NCBI RefSeq assembly: GCF_018362975.1 | Contig: NZ_CP074371.1 | Location: 6,510,001 to 6,574,000 of the forward strand | Length of the DNA stretch: 64,000 nt | Direction of reading: 5' to 3' | Source of the DNA: Nocardia tengchongensis | GTDB taxonomy: Bacteria > Actinomycetota > Actinomycetes > Mycobacteriales > Mycobacteriaceae | In this document: piece by piece, positions 38,768-48,292 of the stretch | Numbering within the stretch: position 1 is the first letter of the stretch | Layout of the letters: every line of letters starts with the position of its first letter | Program-made: the position numbers and the translations under genes | Notes under the pieces: model-generated | Databases searched by the model: none | What the model saw: the letters and a program-made list of their open reading frames with translations, nothing else | Told to the model about the DNA's origin: nothing

Positions 38768-41700
38768 ATGACCAGGACCGCCGCCACCTCTCGCGAGCTT
38801 CGTTCCCGCCTGGCCGATCTCTCGATCCGCGACGAACATCGCTTGCGTCGCCGGCTCGACAAGGCCCGCGGCAGCGATCTCACCTCCCTCGAAGCCGAAT
38901 TCGACGCCGCCGCGCGCCGGGTGGACGCCCGCCGGGCCGCCGTCCCGGCCATCGTCTACCCCGAGCAGCTACCGGTCTCCGCGCGCCGCGACGACATCGC
39001 CAAGGCCATCGCCGAGCACCAGGTCGTGATCGTGGCCGGCGAGACCGGCTCCGGTAAGACCACCCAGCTGCCCAAGATCTGCCTCGAACTCGGGCGCGGG
39101 ATTCGCGGCACCATCGGCCACACCCAGCCGCGGCGATTGGCCGCGCGCACGGTGGCCGAGCGCATCGCCGAGGAACTGGGCACCGAACTCGGCGACGTGG
39201 TCGGCTATACGGTCCGCTTCACCGATCAGGCGTCGGATCGCACGCTGGTGAAGTTGATGACCGACGGCATCCTGCTCGCGGAGATCCAGCGCGACCGGCT
39301 GCTGCGCCGCTACGACACGATCATCATCGACGAGGCGCACGAGCGCAGCCTCAATATCGACTTCCTGCTCGGGTATCTGAAGCAGTTGCTGCCGCAGCGG
39401 CCGGATCTGAAGATCGTCATCACCTCGGCGACCATCGATCCTGAGCTTTTTGCCCGCCACTTCAGTGACGAGAACGGCACGCCCGCACCGATTGTCGAGG
39501 TGTCTGGCCGGTCGTATCCGGTGGAGGTCCGGTATCGGCCACTGTCGCTGGAGGTTCCGGTCACCTCCGAGGATACCGACGACGAGGACACCGAGATCGT
39601 CGACCGCGACCCCACCGACGCCATCGGCGACGCGGTGCGGGAACTGCAGGCCGAGGGCGACGGCGACATCCTGGTATTCCTGTCCGGCGAACGCGAGATC
39701 CGCGACACCGCCGACTCGCTGCGGGACATGCGCCTGCCGCGCACCGAGATCCTGCCGCTGTACGCGCGGCTCTCGGCCGCCGAACAGCACCGGGTGTTCG
39801 AGTCGCACACCGGGCGGCGCGTGGTGCTGGCCACCAACGTGGCCGAGACCTCGCTGACGGTGCCGGGCATCCGGTACGTGATCGACCCCGGCACCGCCCG
39901 CATCTCGCGCTACTCCATGCGCACCAAGGTGCAGCGGCTGCCGATCGAGTCGATCTCGCAGGCGTCGGCGCGGCAGCGCTCGGGCCGCTGCGGCCGCGTG
40001 GCCGATGGCATCGCCATCCGCCTGTACTCCGAGGACGACTTCGAATCCCGGCCGCAGTTCACCGAACCGGAGATCCTGCGCACCAACCTGGCCGCGGTGA
40101 TTCTGCAGATGACCGCGCTCGGGCTCGGCGATATCGAGGGCTTCCCGTTCGTCGAACCGCCGGACGGCCGCGCCATCCGCGACGGCATCGCCCTGCTCGA
40201 GGAGCTCGGCGCGCTGGCCCGGGCGGAAGCCGAGGCCTCCGCGCAGCGCGAGGTCCCCGACGCGGGACTCATCCTCACCCCCATCGGCCGCGAGATGGCG
40301 CAGATCCCGGTCGATCCGCGCATGGCCCGCATGCTGGTCGAGGCCAACCGCGGCGGCTGCTTGGCCGAGGTCCTCATCATCGTGGCGGCCCTGTCCATCC
40401 AGGACGTCCGCGAACGCCCGGTCGAGCACCAGCAGGCCGCCGACACCAAACATGCGCGCTTCACCATCGAAGGCTCGGACTTCCTGTCGTACCTGCGCCT
40501 GTGGGACTACCTGCGCGAGCAGCGCAACGCCTTGTCCTCCAACCAGTTCCGCCGCATGTGCCGCGACGAGTTCCTGCACTACCTCCGCATCCGCGAATGG
40601 CAGGACCTGCACGGGCAACTCCGCACCATCACCCGCGGCCTGGGCTGGAACACCGAAGGCTCCGACGCCCAGTTCGACCGCACCGCAACCGCTTCCGACG
40701 ACAGCGGCGCGAACACCCGCCGCGGCCGCAACTCCGGGCGCGCGGACGACGCTCGGCCCGTGACGGATTCGAACCGCGCCGCAGCCACGGCTGAAGACAC
40801 GGGCTCCGGCCAGGGCGGCACCGCCGATCGCGGTCGTGGCCGGCGCCGCGGCGGCAGAGGCGGAGGCGGAGGTTCCACGGTCGCCGCGGGAGATCACGCG
40901 GGCAGCGGCCGGCCGACCCGCGCTGCGGACACCGTGCGCGATACCGGTTCCCGGGGTGAGCCCGGGCATGGTTCGGGCTCCGGGCGTGGGACCGGTTCCG
41001 GCCGCGGACGGCTCGCGGAGTCGCTCGCCGCCAAGGCCGGACTGGCCGATGACTCGCTGCCGTGGGATGTGACGTCGATTCATCAGGCGTTGCTGGCGGG
41101 CATGCTGTCGCATATCGGGGTGCGGGAGGCGGAGAGCCGGGAGTTCCTCGGGGCGCGCAATGCCAAGTTCATGATCTTCCCGGGGTCCTCGCTGGCCAAG
41201 AAGCCGCCGCGGTGGGTGATGGCGGCCGAGCTGGTGGAGACCTCGCGACTGTGGGGGCGGACCACGGCGCGGATCGAGCCGGAGTGGGCCGAGCGGCTGG
41301 CCGGGGATCTGGTGAAACGCACCTACTCCGAGCCACATTGGTCGGCCAAGCGGGGTGCGGCGGCCGCCTACGAGCGGGTCACGCTGTACGGGATTCCGCT
41401 GGTGACCCAGCGCCGGGTGGGATTTCGGGCGCATCGATCCGGAACTGTCGCGGGAGCTGTTCATCCGGCACGCCCTGGTGCAGGGCGAATGGCAGACCAC
41501 GCACGACTTCTTCGCGCGTAATCGCGAATTGCTGGACGACGTCGCCGATCTGGAGCATCGGGCGCGGCGGCGCGACATCCTGGTCGACGACGAGGTGCTG
41601 TTCGAGTTCTACGACCGGCGGATCCCGTCGGACATCGTCTCGGTGCGGCACTTCGACAGCTGGTGGCGCAAGACCCAGCGCAATGAACCGAACCTGCTCG

Positions 41701-43130
41701 ATTTCACGGCCTCCACCGTGGTGAACGAGGATGCGGCGCTGCTGGATCCGACCGCCTACCCCGACAGCTGGCGGCAGGGCGAACTGACCCTACCGCTCAC
41801 CTACCAATTCGAACCCGGTCAGGCCGACGACGGTGTCACCGTGCACATTCCGATCGCCCAGCTGGCCCACGTGCGCTCGGTCGGCTTCGACTGGCTGGTG
41901 CCCGGCATGCGCGAGGAGCTGGCGGCCGCGTTCATCAAGACGCTGCCCAAGCAGTTGCGCCGCACCGTGGTTCCGGCCCCCGACTTCGCCAAGGCGGCGC
42001 TGGACCGGCTCACCCCGCGCGCCGAGCCGCTGCGCACCGGGCTGGCGCGGGAGTTGTCCCAGCTCGGCTCGGTGACGATCGCCGCGGCCGCGCTGGATCC
42101 GGCGGGCCTGCCCGACCACCTGCGCATGACCTTCGCCGCCACCGACCCGTCGGGCGTGATCGTGGCCCGCAGCAAGAGCCTGTCCGACCTGAAAACCCGC
42201 CTGGCCGAACAGGTTTCGAAGTCGGTGGCGCGCGCCAACAATGCCGCCGAGCGCGCTCCCGCCGCGGTGTGGACCTCCGAATCCCTGGGCACCCTGCCGT
42301 CCGCGGTGAAACGCCAGGTCGGCGGGCAGACCATTACCGGCTATCCGGCCCTGGTCGCCGAATCCGAGGGCGTGGCCGTGCGGGTGCTCAGCTCCCCCGC
42401 GGAGCAGGCCACCGCCATGCGCACCGGCACCCGCGCGCTGCTGCTGGGCGCGATCACCACCAGTGCCCGCGCCGTCACCGCGGGCCTGCCGCCCACGGAT
42501 CGGCTTGCGTTGAGCCAGAATCCGTACGGCACCCTCGATGCCCTGGTCGAGGACTGCCGGGCCTGCGCCGCGGACGAGCTCATCGCCGCCAATGGCGGTC
42601 CGGTGCGCAGCCCCGAACAGTTCCAGGCCCTGGTGGAGAAGGTCCGCCCGCAATTCACCAGCGCCGTGGCCGCCATCGTCCGCTCGGTGGTGCCGGTGCT
42701 GGCCGAGGCGCACCGCGTCCGGGCCACCCTCGCCGACTCCCGCGACCCCGACGCCACCGACGATGTCACGCACCAGCTCGACGATCTGATCTTCCCCGGC
42801 TTCATCTCCGAATGGGGCAGCGTCCGATTGCGGGCACTGCCACGGTATCTGGAGGCCGCCCGGCTGCGGCTGGACGCGCTGCCGGCGTCCGCGAACCGTG
42901 ACCGCGCGGGCATGATCGAACTCGATCGCGTGCACGCGGCCTACGACCGGCTGGTCGCCAACCTGCCGGAGGGACGCCGCGGGGGTCGCGACATCGTCGA
43001 AATCTGGTGGATGATCGAGGAACTGCGGGTGAGCCTGTTCGCCCAGCAGCTCGGCACGCCCTACCCGGTCTCGGCCAAGCGCATCGAGAAGGCGATCGAC
43101 ACCGCGCGCCGCCCACCGCAGAAGCGCTGA
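38768..43130 (+). CDS. hrpA: ATP-dependent RNA helicase HrpA (frameshifted near 41424)
   Basis: A DEAH-box helicase of 1453 residues when restored. Motif I is VIVAGETGSGKTTQLPKI, motif II DEAH in IIIDEAHERSLNIDF, motif III SAT and motif VI SARQRSGRCGRV; HA2/OB-fold and the long DUF3418 C-terminal domain follow. The frame breaks at 41423-41425: removing one T from TTT joins RRVGF to GRIDPELSRELFIRHALV. Between the OB-fold and the C-terminal domain, residues about 630-760 are a low-complexity Arg/Gly/Ser-rich insert ([15 protein letters not shown]), unusual for HrpA and probably disordered and RNA-binding. Bacterial HrpA resolves stalled or collided ribosomes. Confidence 0.93.
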
Positions 43131-43174
43131 ACAACGCCGCGCCCGAGGCCCAGCCATGGCAACCGGAAACAGAG

Positions 43175-43207
43175 CGGTCCGGCCCCGAATGGTTCGGGGC
43201 CGGACCG
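43175..43207. terminator. Bidirectional terminator between hrpA and nrdR
   Basis: A 15-bp perfect stem (43175-43189 with 43193-43207) and 3-nt loop between the convergent hrpA and nrdR genes; no U-tract. Confidence 0.7.
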
Positions 43208-43252
43208 TGAATCGTGGGATGTGCGGCCGAGCCGCTCGTACCGATGGCGCGT

Positions 43253-43729
43253 TTACTCCGCGGTGGCGCCGACCGCCTGTTCGTCGCGGTGTTTGCGGAG
43301 GTCGGCGATCTCGCGCTCGAAATCCTCGGCGGAGCTGAAGGATCGGTACACCGAGGCGAAGCGCAGGTAGGCCACCTCGTCGAGATCCCGCAGCGGTCCG
43401 AGGATGGCCAGGCCGACCTCGTGGCTGGGCACCTCGGGGGAACCCTTGGCCCGCACGGCATCCTCCACCTGCTGGGCCAGCAGGTTCAGGGCATCGGAGT
43501 CGACCTCGCGGCCCTGGCAGGCGCGGCTGACACCGCGGATCACTTTCTCGCGGCTGAACGGCTCGGTGACACCGCTGCGTTTCACCACCGACAGGATGGC
43601 GGTCTCGACGGTGGTGAACCTGCGTCCACATTCCGGACAGGCACGTCGCCTCCTGATGGCGGTGCCTTCCTCGGCCTCACGCGAGTCGACCACCCTCGAA
43701 TCGGGATGGCGGCAGTACGGGCAATGCAT
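43253..43729 (-). CDS. nrdR: Ribonucleotide reductase regulator NrdR
   Basis: 158 residues. An N-terminal zinc ribbon ([13 protein letters not shown] and [13 protein letters not shown], four cysteines) is followed by an ATP-cone ([19 protein letters not shown]), the standard NrdR build. It senses ATP/dATP and represses ribonucleotide reductase genes. ATG 43729 gives the invariant MHCPYC start. In M. tuberculosis nrdR (Rv2718c) also lies beside Rv2719c and lexA, as here apart from one inserted gene. Confidence 0.97.
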   Translation of the reverse strand: MHCPYCRHPDSRVVDSREAEEGTAIRRRRACPECGRRFTTVETAILSVVKRSGVTEPFSREKVIRGVSRACQGREVDSDALNLLAQQVEDAVRAKGSPEVPSHEVGLAILGPLRDLDEVAYLRFASVYRSFSSAEDFEREIADLRKHRDEQAVGATAE

Positions 43730-43834
43730 CCGGGATCCTTCGTCGATGCCTGGGTTCCACAGCAACCTCGAGCAATCTCGAGGATACCGTGACGGACGCG
43801 GTCTGCGGCGTCCGCCCGGGTCGGCGGGCCGGAA

Positions 43835-45055
43835 TCAGGTCGTCAACTGCCACTGCGCGGTCATGTCGGCCAGCAGGTCCGGCAACCGCTGGAACAGCCG
43901 CCCGTGGCCCAACATGGCGGAGAACGGTTCGGCCAGAACCGGTCTCGCGACGGCCGGGTTCGCGCACAGTTCCAGATACCGCGGCAGCAGGTCGCCGGTG
44001 ATGTAGGTCCACCGCGTGTCGCGGTCGGCCCAGTTGAAGGCGGGCAGCGGCGCCCGCAGCGACATGGTTCCCGCGGTGACGGTGGTGGGCGCGAAGACGC
44101 CGGGCGCGCGCACGCCGGGGACGGCGGCCTTGCCCGCGATGGTGCTGACATAGGTCAGGACCCGGCCCATGACCCCGCGACCTCGGGAGGTGACGTCCCA
44201 CTGGTCGGCGATGATCTGGTTCTGTTCCCGGTCGGTCATGCGCAAAGCCGCGTCGGCCAGCCCGCCGGGGGTGCCGTCGGCGATCTCCCGCCAGGCCGTG
44301 ATGGCGTTCTCGTCGAGCACACCGGCCTGGTACATCTCCTCGACCCCGGCCCGGCCCGCCGCCGCGTAGGCCTCGTGCATCGGCACCTGATCGATGAAGA
44401 TGTGCTTCTGCATGATCATCAGCCTGGTCTGGTACCAGACCAGGTCCTCGGCGGTGAGCCGTTCGCCCTCGGTGCCCAGCGTGCGGATGTCGCCGGGCAG
44501 GATGTCGAGCAGCTGCGCGGGGGTGCCGCGCAGCAGGTCGGCGACGGCGTCACCGAGCTGGTGGATGCCCGGCACGCTGATGATCGACGACACGTCGCCC
44601 ATGTCGAAGAAGCCGGAGGCGAAGGAGCCGCCGGCCAACCCGGCCAGGCCGGTCCACCAGTACTCCGGGTGAGAGTTGTTCAGCCGCAGGTAGTTCACGT
44701 AGACCTGGGTGAAGGTGGCGGTGTTGGCCGCGACGCCGCGCCCGGGATCCCACCCGGCCAGGTCGATATCGGCATTGCGGGTGGCGACCGCCAGCCAGTA
44801 CTGATGCAGCAGCGTGGCGTAGTGGCGCGGTTCGACGCCCGCCGCCCGCGCCGCGTCGAGCGCGTCGCGCAGAGAGTCCGGATCCAGGGGCAGGGCGGGA
44901 TTGAGGCCGCCGCCCGCGCCGTCACCGTTGACCGACGGCAGATCAAGGTAGGCGGCATAACCGGCTTCCGCGTGCACCGCCGGTGCGGTCACCAACCCGA
45001 TCATCAGGCAGGTGAGCACTCCGGCCACCCGGACCAACCCTCGAACTCTCGGCAT
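43835..45055 (-). CDS. Secreted protein of unknown function
   Basis: 406 residues with a Sec signal peptide (about 1-30, VRVAGVLTCLMIGLVTAPAVHA, cut after VHA-EA). The mature protein is mostly helical, contains few cysteines, and has conserved-looking Trp/Tyr-rich segments (SHPEYWWTGLAGLAGGSFAS, FNWADRDTRWTYITGDLLP). I do not recognise a catalytic family, though NPxxxYVNYLRLNN and the helical bulk suggest a globular extracellular enzyme or binding protein. It sits between nrdR and the SOS gene, a position not occupied in M. tuberculosis. Confidence 0.75.
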   Translation of the reverse strand: MPRVRGLVRVAGVLTCLMIGLVTAPAVHAEAGYAAYLDLPSVNGDGAGGGLNPALPLDPDSLRDALDAARAAGVEPRHYATLLHQYWLAVATRNADIDLAGWDPGRGVAANTATFTQVYVNYLRLNNSHPEYWWTGLAGLAGGSFASGFFDMGDVSSIISVPGIHQLGDAVADLLRGTPAQLLDILPGDIRTLGTEGERLTAEDLVWYQTRLMIMQKHIFIDQVPMHEAYAAAGRAGVEEMYQAGVLDENAITAWREIADGTPGGLADAALRMTDREQNQIIADQWDVTSRGRGVMGRVLTYVSTIAGKAAVPGVRAPGVFAPTTVTAGTMSLRAPLPAFNWADRDTRWTYITGDLLPRYLELCANPAVARPVLAEPFSAMLGHGRLFQRLPDLLADMTAQWQLTT

Positions 45056-45240
45056 TTACGCCCCCTGTCGCTCGCGCGCGGGCCGATCACACGGCCGGCG
45101 CGGCTGTAGCCTCTGTCACATTCAGGGGGACCGTAGCAACACGTTTCAGTTTTCAATCTGCAATTTCGGCCACCCCGTGGCCGGGTATCCCGATCCGGAA
45201 AACCGGCTACGACGTGGCAACCGGACGAGCACCGCCGCCG

Positions 45241-45645
45241 CTACCGCACCGGCGGCTGGACCACCTGCACCGTGGGCGGGGTGGTCTGCGAACCGAAGTC
45301 GCCGGAACGTAATTGGGCCAGTCCGATCAAGCCGGCCACGGCCAGCGCACTCACCAGAGCGGTCACCGCCAGCGCCGCGAGACCGGCCTGGGCGCGCTGC
45401 ATCCGGTCCAGCGGATGCCGGCCCCGGGCGCGACCCGCGGCGTGTCGCACGACGACATGGTCGCGTCGAACACCGGCGCGAGAAATCGGCCGGACCCGCG
45501 CCCGGCACGGGCGGCGGTCGGTGACGGGCCGCGTCACGGCCGCGGACGCCGTGGCCGGGGACCGGTCGGAACGCAGCTCCCAGGGGAGGCTGTCGAATCC
45601 CAAATCGCTTCCGAGGGTGTCGATCTCGCTGACCATGGCGCGCAT
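45241..45645 (-). CDS. Rv2719c-like membrane protein of the SOS response, lacking LysM
   Basis: 134 residues. An acidic N-terminus (RAMVSEIDTLGSDLGFDSLP), an Arg-rich middle and one membrane segment (about 88-112, AGLAALAVTALVSALAVAG) match the N-terminal part of the Rv2719c/ChiZ group. That protein continues into a LysM domain; here it stops after a short Pro/Val tail. AGGAGGATATTCCG before ATG 45645 fixes the start. A LexA box lies 50-65 bp upstream. In M. tuberculosis ChiZ blocks division during DNA damage; a similar role without peptidoglycan binding is inferred. Confidence 0.75.
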   Translation of the reverse strand: MRAMVSEIDTLGSDLGFDSLPWELRSDRSPATASAAVTRPVTDRRPCRARVRPISRAGVRRDHVVVRHAAGRARGRHPLDRMQRAQAGLAALAVTALVSALAVAGLIGLAQLRSGDFGSQTTPPTVQVVQPPVR

Positions 45646-45694
45646 CGGAATATCCTCCTGTGTAGGGCGGGCCGCAGGGTGCTGGACAACTGAC

Positions 45695-45710
45695 TCGATC
45701 ATGTGTTCGA
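45695..45710 (-). promoter_or_regulatory. LexA (SOS) box of the Rv2719c-like gene
   Basis: TCGATCATGTGTTCGA matches the actinobacterial SOS consensus TCGAAC-N4-GTTCGA at 11 of 12 defined positions and stands 50 bp upstream of the gene start. Confidence 0.8.
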
Positions 45711-45773
45711 TGAACTGATGTTCGAATTTCTATCATGTCCCGACGACAAAGTCACTGATTTCCACGACATGCG

Positions 45774-45789
45774 TCGAACAGATGTTTGA
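45774..45789 (+). promoter_or_regulatory. LexA (SOS) box of lexA
   Basis: TCGAACAGATGTTTGA matches TCGAAC-N4-GTTCGA at 11 of 12 positions, about 110 bp before the lexA start; it implies autorepression. Confidence 0.85.
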
Positions 45790-45899
45790 TCACACGCGTC
45801 ACACGGTCTACAGTCGAGTCACGAGTTGCCCGGACGCACGACACAGCGCGTGCGGAACGAAATCCGGTGAGCGACAGCAGTGAACGGAGGACGGCGGCG

Positions 45900-46655
45900 G
45901 TGAGCGAACACGGCGGCGCGGATGGTGAGAACGGGCCCCTTGGTCCCGGCGGTAATGTCCCCCAGTCCGAATCGTCCGGCGCCGGGGCCGATCTGACCGT
46001 GCGGCAGCGCCGGGTCCTGGAGGTCATCCGCACGTCGGTGCACGACCGCGGCTATCCGCCCAGCATCCGTGAGATCGGCGATGCGGTCGGCCTCACCTCG
46101 ACGTCGTCGGTGGCGCACCAGCTGCGGGCGCTCGAGCGCAAGGGCTACCTACGCCGCGACCCGAATCGTCCACGCGCCGTGGACGTCCGCGGTCTGGACG
46201 AGACGGTGGTGCGCGCCACCGGCGGCGTATCGCAGCTACGCGCGGTCAACGCCGAGGCGGAGTCCTCCGACGACCACCCGATCCCGACCTACGTCCCGGT
46301 CCTGGGCCGGATCGCCGCCGGTGGCCCGATCCTGGCCGAGCAGGCCGTGGAGGATGTCTTCCCGCTGCCGCGCGAGCTGGTCGGTGAGGGTTCGCTGTTC
46401 CTGCTGAAGGTCGTCGGCCAGTCCATGATCGACGCCGCCATCTGCGACGGCGACTGGGTGGTCGTGCGTCAGCAGAATGTCGCCGACAACGGTGACATCG
46501 TGGCCGCCATGATCGACGGCGAGGCCACCGTGAAGACCTTCAAGCGCACCGGTTCCCAGGTGTGGCTGATGCCGCACAACCCCCTGTTCGAGCCGATTCC
46601 GGGCAATGACGCCCAGGTTCTCGGCAAGGTCGTCACGGTCATCCGCAAGATCTGA
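45900..46655 (+). CDS. lexA: SOS repressor LexA
   Basis: 251 residues from GTG 45900, which has GGAGG 8-12 bp upstream; GTG 45867 would add 11 residues. After a poorly conserved 28-residue N-terminus come the winged HTH ([40 protein letters not shown]) and the peptidase domain. The self-cleavage site is Ala-Gly in GRIAAGGPI, the catalytic Ser is in [16 protein letters not shown] and the Lys in [10 protein letters not shown]. RecA-stimulated cleavage relieves repression of SOS genes. Divergent from the Rv2719c-like gene, each with its own box. Confidence 0.97.
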   Translation: MSEHGGADGENGPLGPGGNVPQSESSGAGADLTVRQRRVLEVIRTSVHDRGYPPSIREIGDAVGLTSTSSVAHQLRALERKGYLRRDPNRPRAVDVRGLDETVVRATGGVSQLRAVNAEAESSDDHPIPTYVPVLGRIAAGGPILAEQAVEDVFPLPRELVGEGSLFLLKVVGQSMIDAAICDGDWVVVRQQNVADNGDIVAAMIDGEATVKTFKRTGSQVWLMPHNPLFEPIPGNDAQVLGKVVTVIRKI

Positions 46656-46664
46656 CCGTGCCGC

Positions 46665-46716
46665 ACTGTCGTGACTCGGTGGCCGCCCCGCAGACCGGCC
46701 GCCGGGTCACGACAGT
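46665..46716 (+). terminator. Hairpin after lexA
   Basis: ACTGTCGTGAC (46665-46675) and GTCACGACAGT (46706-46716) form an 11-bp perfect stem enclosing a further partly paired GC-rich stretch, 10 bp after the lexA stop. Confidence 0.65.
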
Positions 46717-46761
46717 CGTGTTTCCACCCCGAGGCTTTCGACCCGCGGCGCACCCCGCCGA

Positions 46762-47223
46762 CTAATGGTCGACGACGCCGTTCCACACCGCGTGAGCCCC
46801 CGAGTCCCCGGTCCGGAACGTCTGCCAGGTGGCCGCCCCGCCGCTCGCCAGCGCGAGGACCGCGATCAGCGCCACCACCGCCCGGCCGACCGGCTGCCGC
46901 CGTGACCGCACCTGCACGAAGACCAGCAGTACGGCCGAGATCAGCAGTGGTGCAACGAAATACGGCATCTGACGCCCGAGTCTGGCGTGCTCGTCGACCG
47001 TCGGCGGCATCCCGAGCCGCTGCTGGAACCACTCCCCCGCCTCGACGGTGATCGGGGTCAGGATCGTCACCAGCACCGCCAACGCGACCACCAGCCAGAG
47101 CAACCGGCTGCGAGCCGCCGGCCACAACGCGCACAGGATCAGCAGGCCCGCCGTCAGCGGCACCAGCACGACGACCGCGTGCACCAGCAGGACGTGGGCG
47201 GGCAGCCCATTGAATGTCGACAT
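46762..47223 (-). CDS. DUF2231 membrane protein
   Basis: 153 residues with four predicted membrane helices. The start NGLPAHVLLVHAVVVLVPLT is the DUF2231 signature, with conserved His residues (HVLLVHA and a later DEHARLG) of the kind that could bind haem or metal. Family function is unproven; many members are called predicted membrane haem proteins. Monocistronic by appearance. Confidence 0.85.
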   Translation of the reverse strand: MSTFNGLPAHVLLVHAVVVLVPLTAGLLILCALWPAARSRLLWLVVALAVLVTILTPITVEAGEWFQQRLGMPPTVDEHARLGRQMPYFVAPLLISAVLLVFVQVRSRRQPVGRAVVALIAVLALASGGAATWQTFRTGDSGAHAVWNGVVDH

Positions 47224-47341
47224 GTATCGGCTCTTTCGAACTCGGCGAACGAAGCCCGGCGTATACGAACAACGTATGCCGGGCCCGGCCGGTTCGATCT
47301 CGAGCCACGCCCGTTCGGTCGATCCCGACGGGCGCCGCGAT

Positions 47342-48130
47342 TCAGTCCGTTTCGACAGGCTCCACGATGCGGGCGATCAGCTGGGTGGGCGCCTCGTCGG
47401 CCGGCGCTGCGGACACGGCGACGACCGGGTCGGGAGCGGCCTGCGGTGCGACGGCTTCGGCCGGCGCCGGTTCCGGAGCGGCCACCGCGACCGGCTCGGG
47501 GATCGGGAGCACCTCGGCGACGGGCGGGATCGACAGGTCCGGGGTGGCGGGCGCGGACAGGTCCGGCGTGGGGATCAGCGCGGCGGCCGGGGTCAGATCG
47601 TGGACGGCCGCGACGGTGGGGGCGTGGACGATGCGGCGGGTCGGCGCTTCCTCGCTCGGCGCGGGGTCAATGACGCCCGGCAGCGCGGCGCCGGTGACGA
47701 ATCCGAGCACCTCGTATTGGGTGCCGATGGTCATGACCGCCGAACTCTTGTCATGCGCGATGAATCCCTGATTGGTGCCCAGAACGCGGCGCAGGGATTC
47801 GAGCCAGCGATGGTCGAGTACGCGGCAATCGGCCCACGGGAAGTATTCGAGGCCGGTGCGAAGGTAGAAGCGATCACCGATCTGCCCGCCGCGCAACAGT
47901 TCCAGCAGCCAAGCGTCGATCAGATTGGGCTGGGCATTGCGGTAGATGCGCGACCGCGGCGCCACAGAGCCGTTCGCGAATTCGCCGAAGGCACTCAGCA
48001 ACTCACCCGGAAACTCATCTGGTTTCCCAAAACCGACGACATCCAAACCAAGAAGTTGTTCCGGAAGTTGGGCGGCGATCCTGCGCTCGTCATGCAGTTT
48101 GAACTTCCTATTGATGTTCTCAGTGCGCAT
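47342..48130 (-). CDS. Hypothetical protein with Pro/Ala/Val-rich C-terminus
   Basis: 262 residues. The first about 145 residues are globular (for example RSRIYRNAQPNLIDAWLLEL and FLRTGLEYFPWADCRVLDHRW-like segments), without signal peptide. The last about 110 residues are a low-complexity Pro/Ala/Glu/Val tail with two short repeats of DLSAPATPDLS type, likely disordered. ATG 48130 is chosen for the GGAG 7 bp upstream. I do not recognise the family. Confidence 0.6.
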   Translation of the reverse strand: MRTENINRKFKLHDERRIAAQLPEQLLGLDVVGFGKPDEFPGELLSAFGEFANGSVAPRSRIYRNAQPNLIDAWLLELLRGGQIGDRFYLRTGLEYFPWADCRVLDHRWLESLRRVLGTNQGFIAHDKSSAVMTIGTQYEVLGFVTGAALPGVIDPAPSEEAPTRRIVHAPTVAAVHDLTPAAALIPTPDLSAPATPDLSIPPVAEVLPIPEPVAVAAPEPAPAEAVAPQAAPDPVVAVSAAPADEAPTQLIARIVEPVETD

Positions 48131-48292
48131 TTGTCTCCGACTTCCCACTCCAACTTCACGAAACCCTAGCATGAACCCAACCGTTTCAAACTAGTTTGGT
48201 CGGCCGCTCAGACTAGTGGTACGGCATGGTCCGCAACGAATCCGCTACCATCAGTTACGGCTATCACACCGCAACGAACCGGCCGTTCGGCC

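Noticed and set aside
38969..41578. An 869-codon minus-strand frame opposite hrpA
   Set aside because: Shadow frame; the plus strand has all DEAH helicase motifs.
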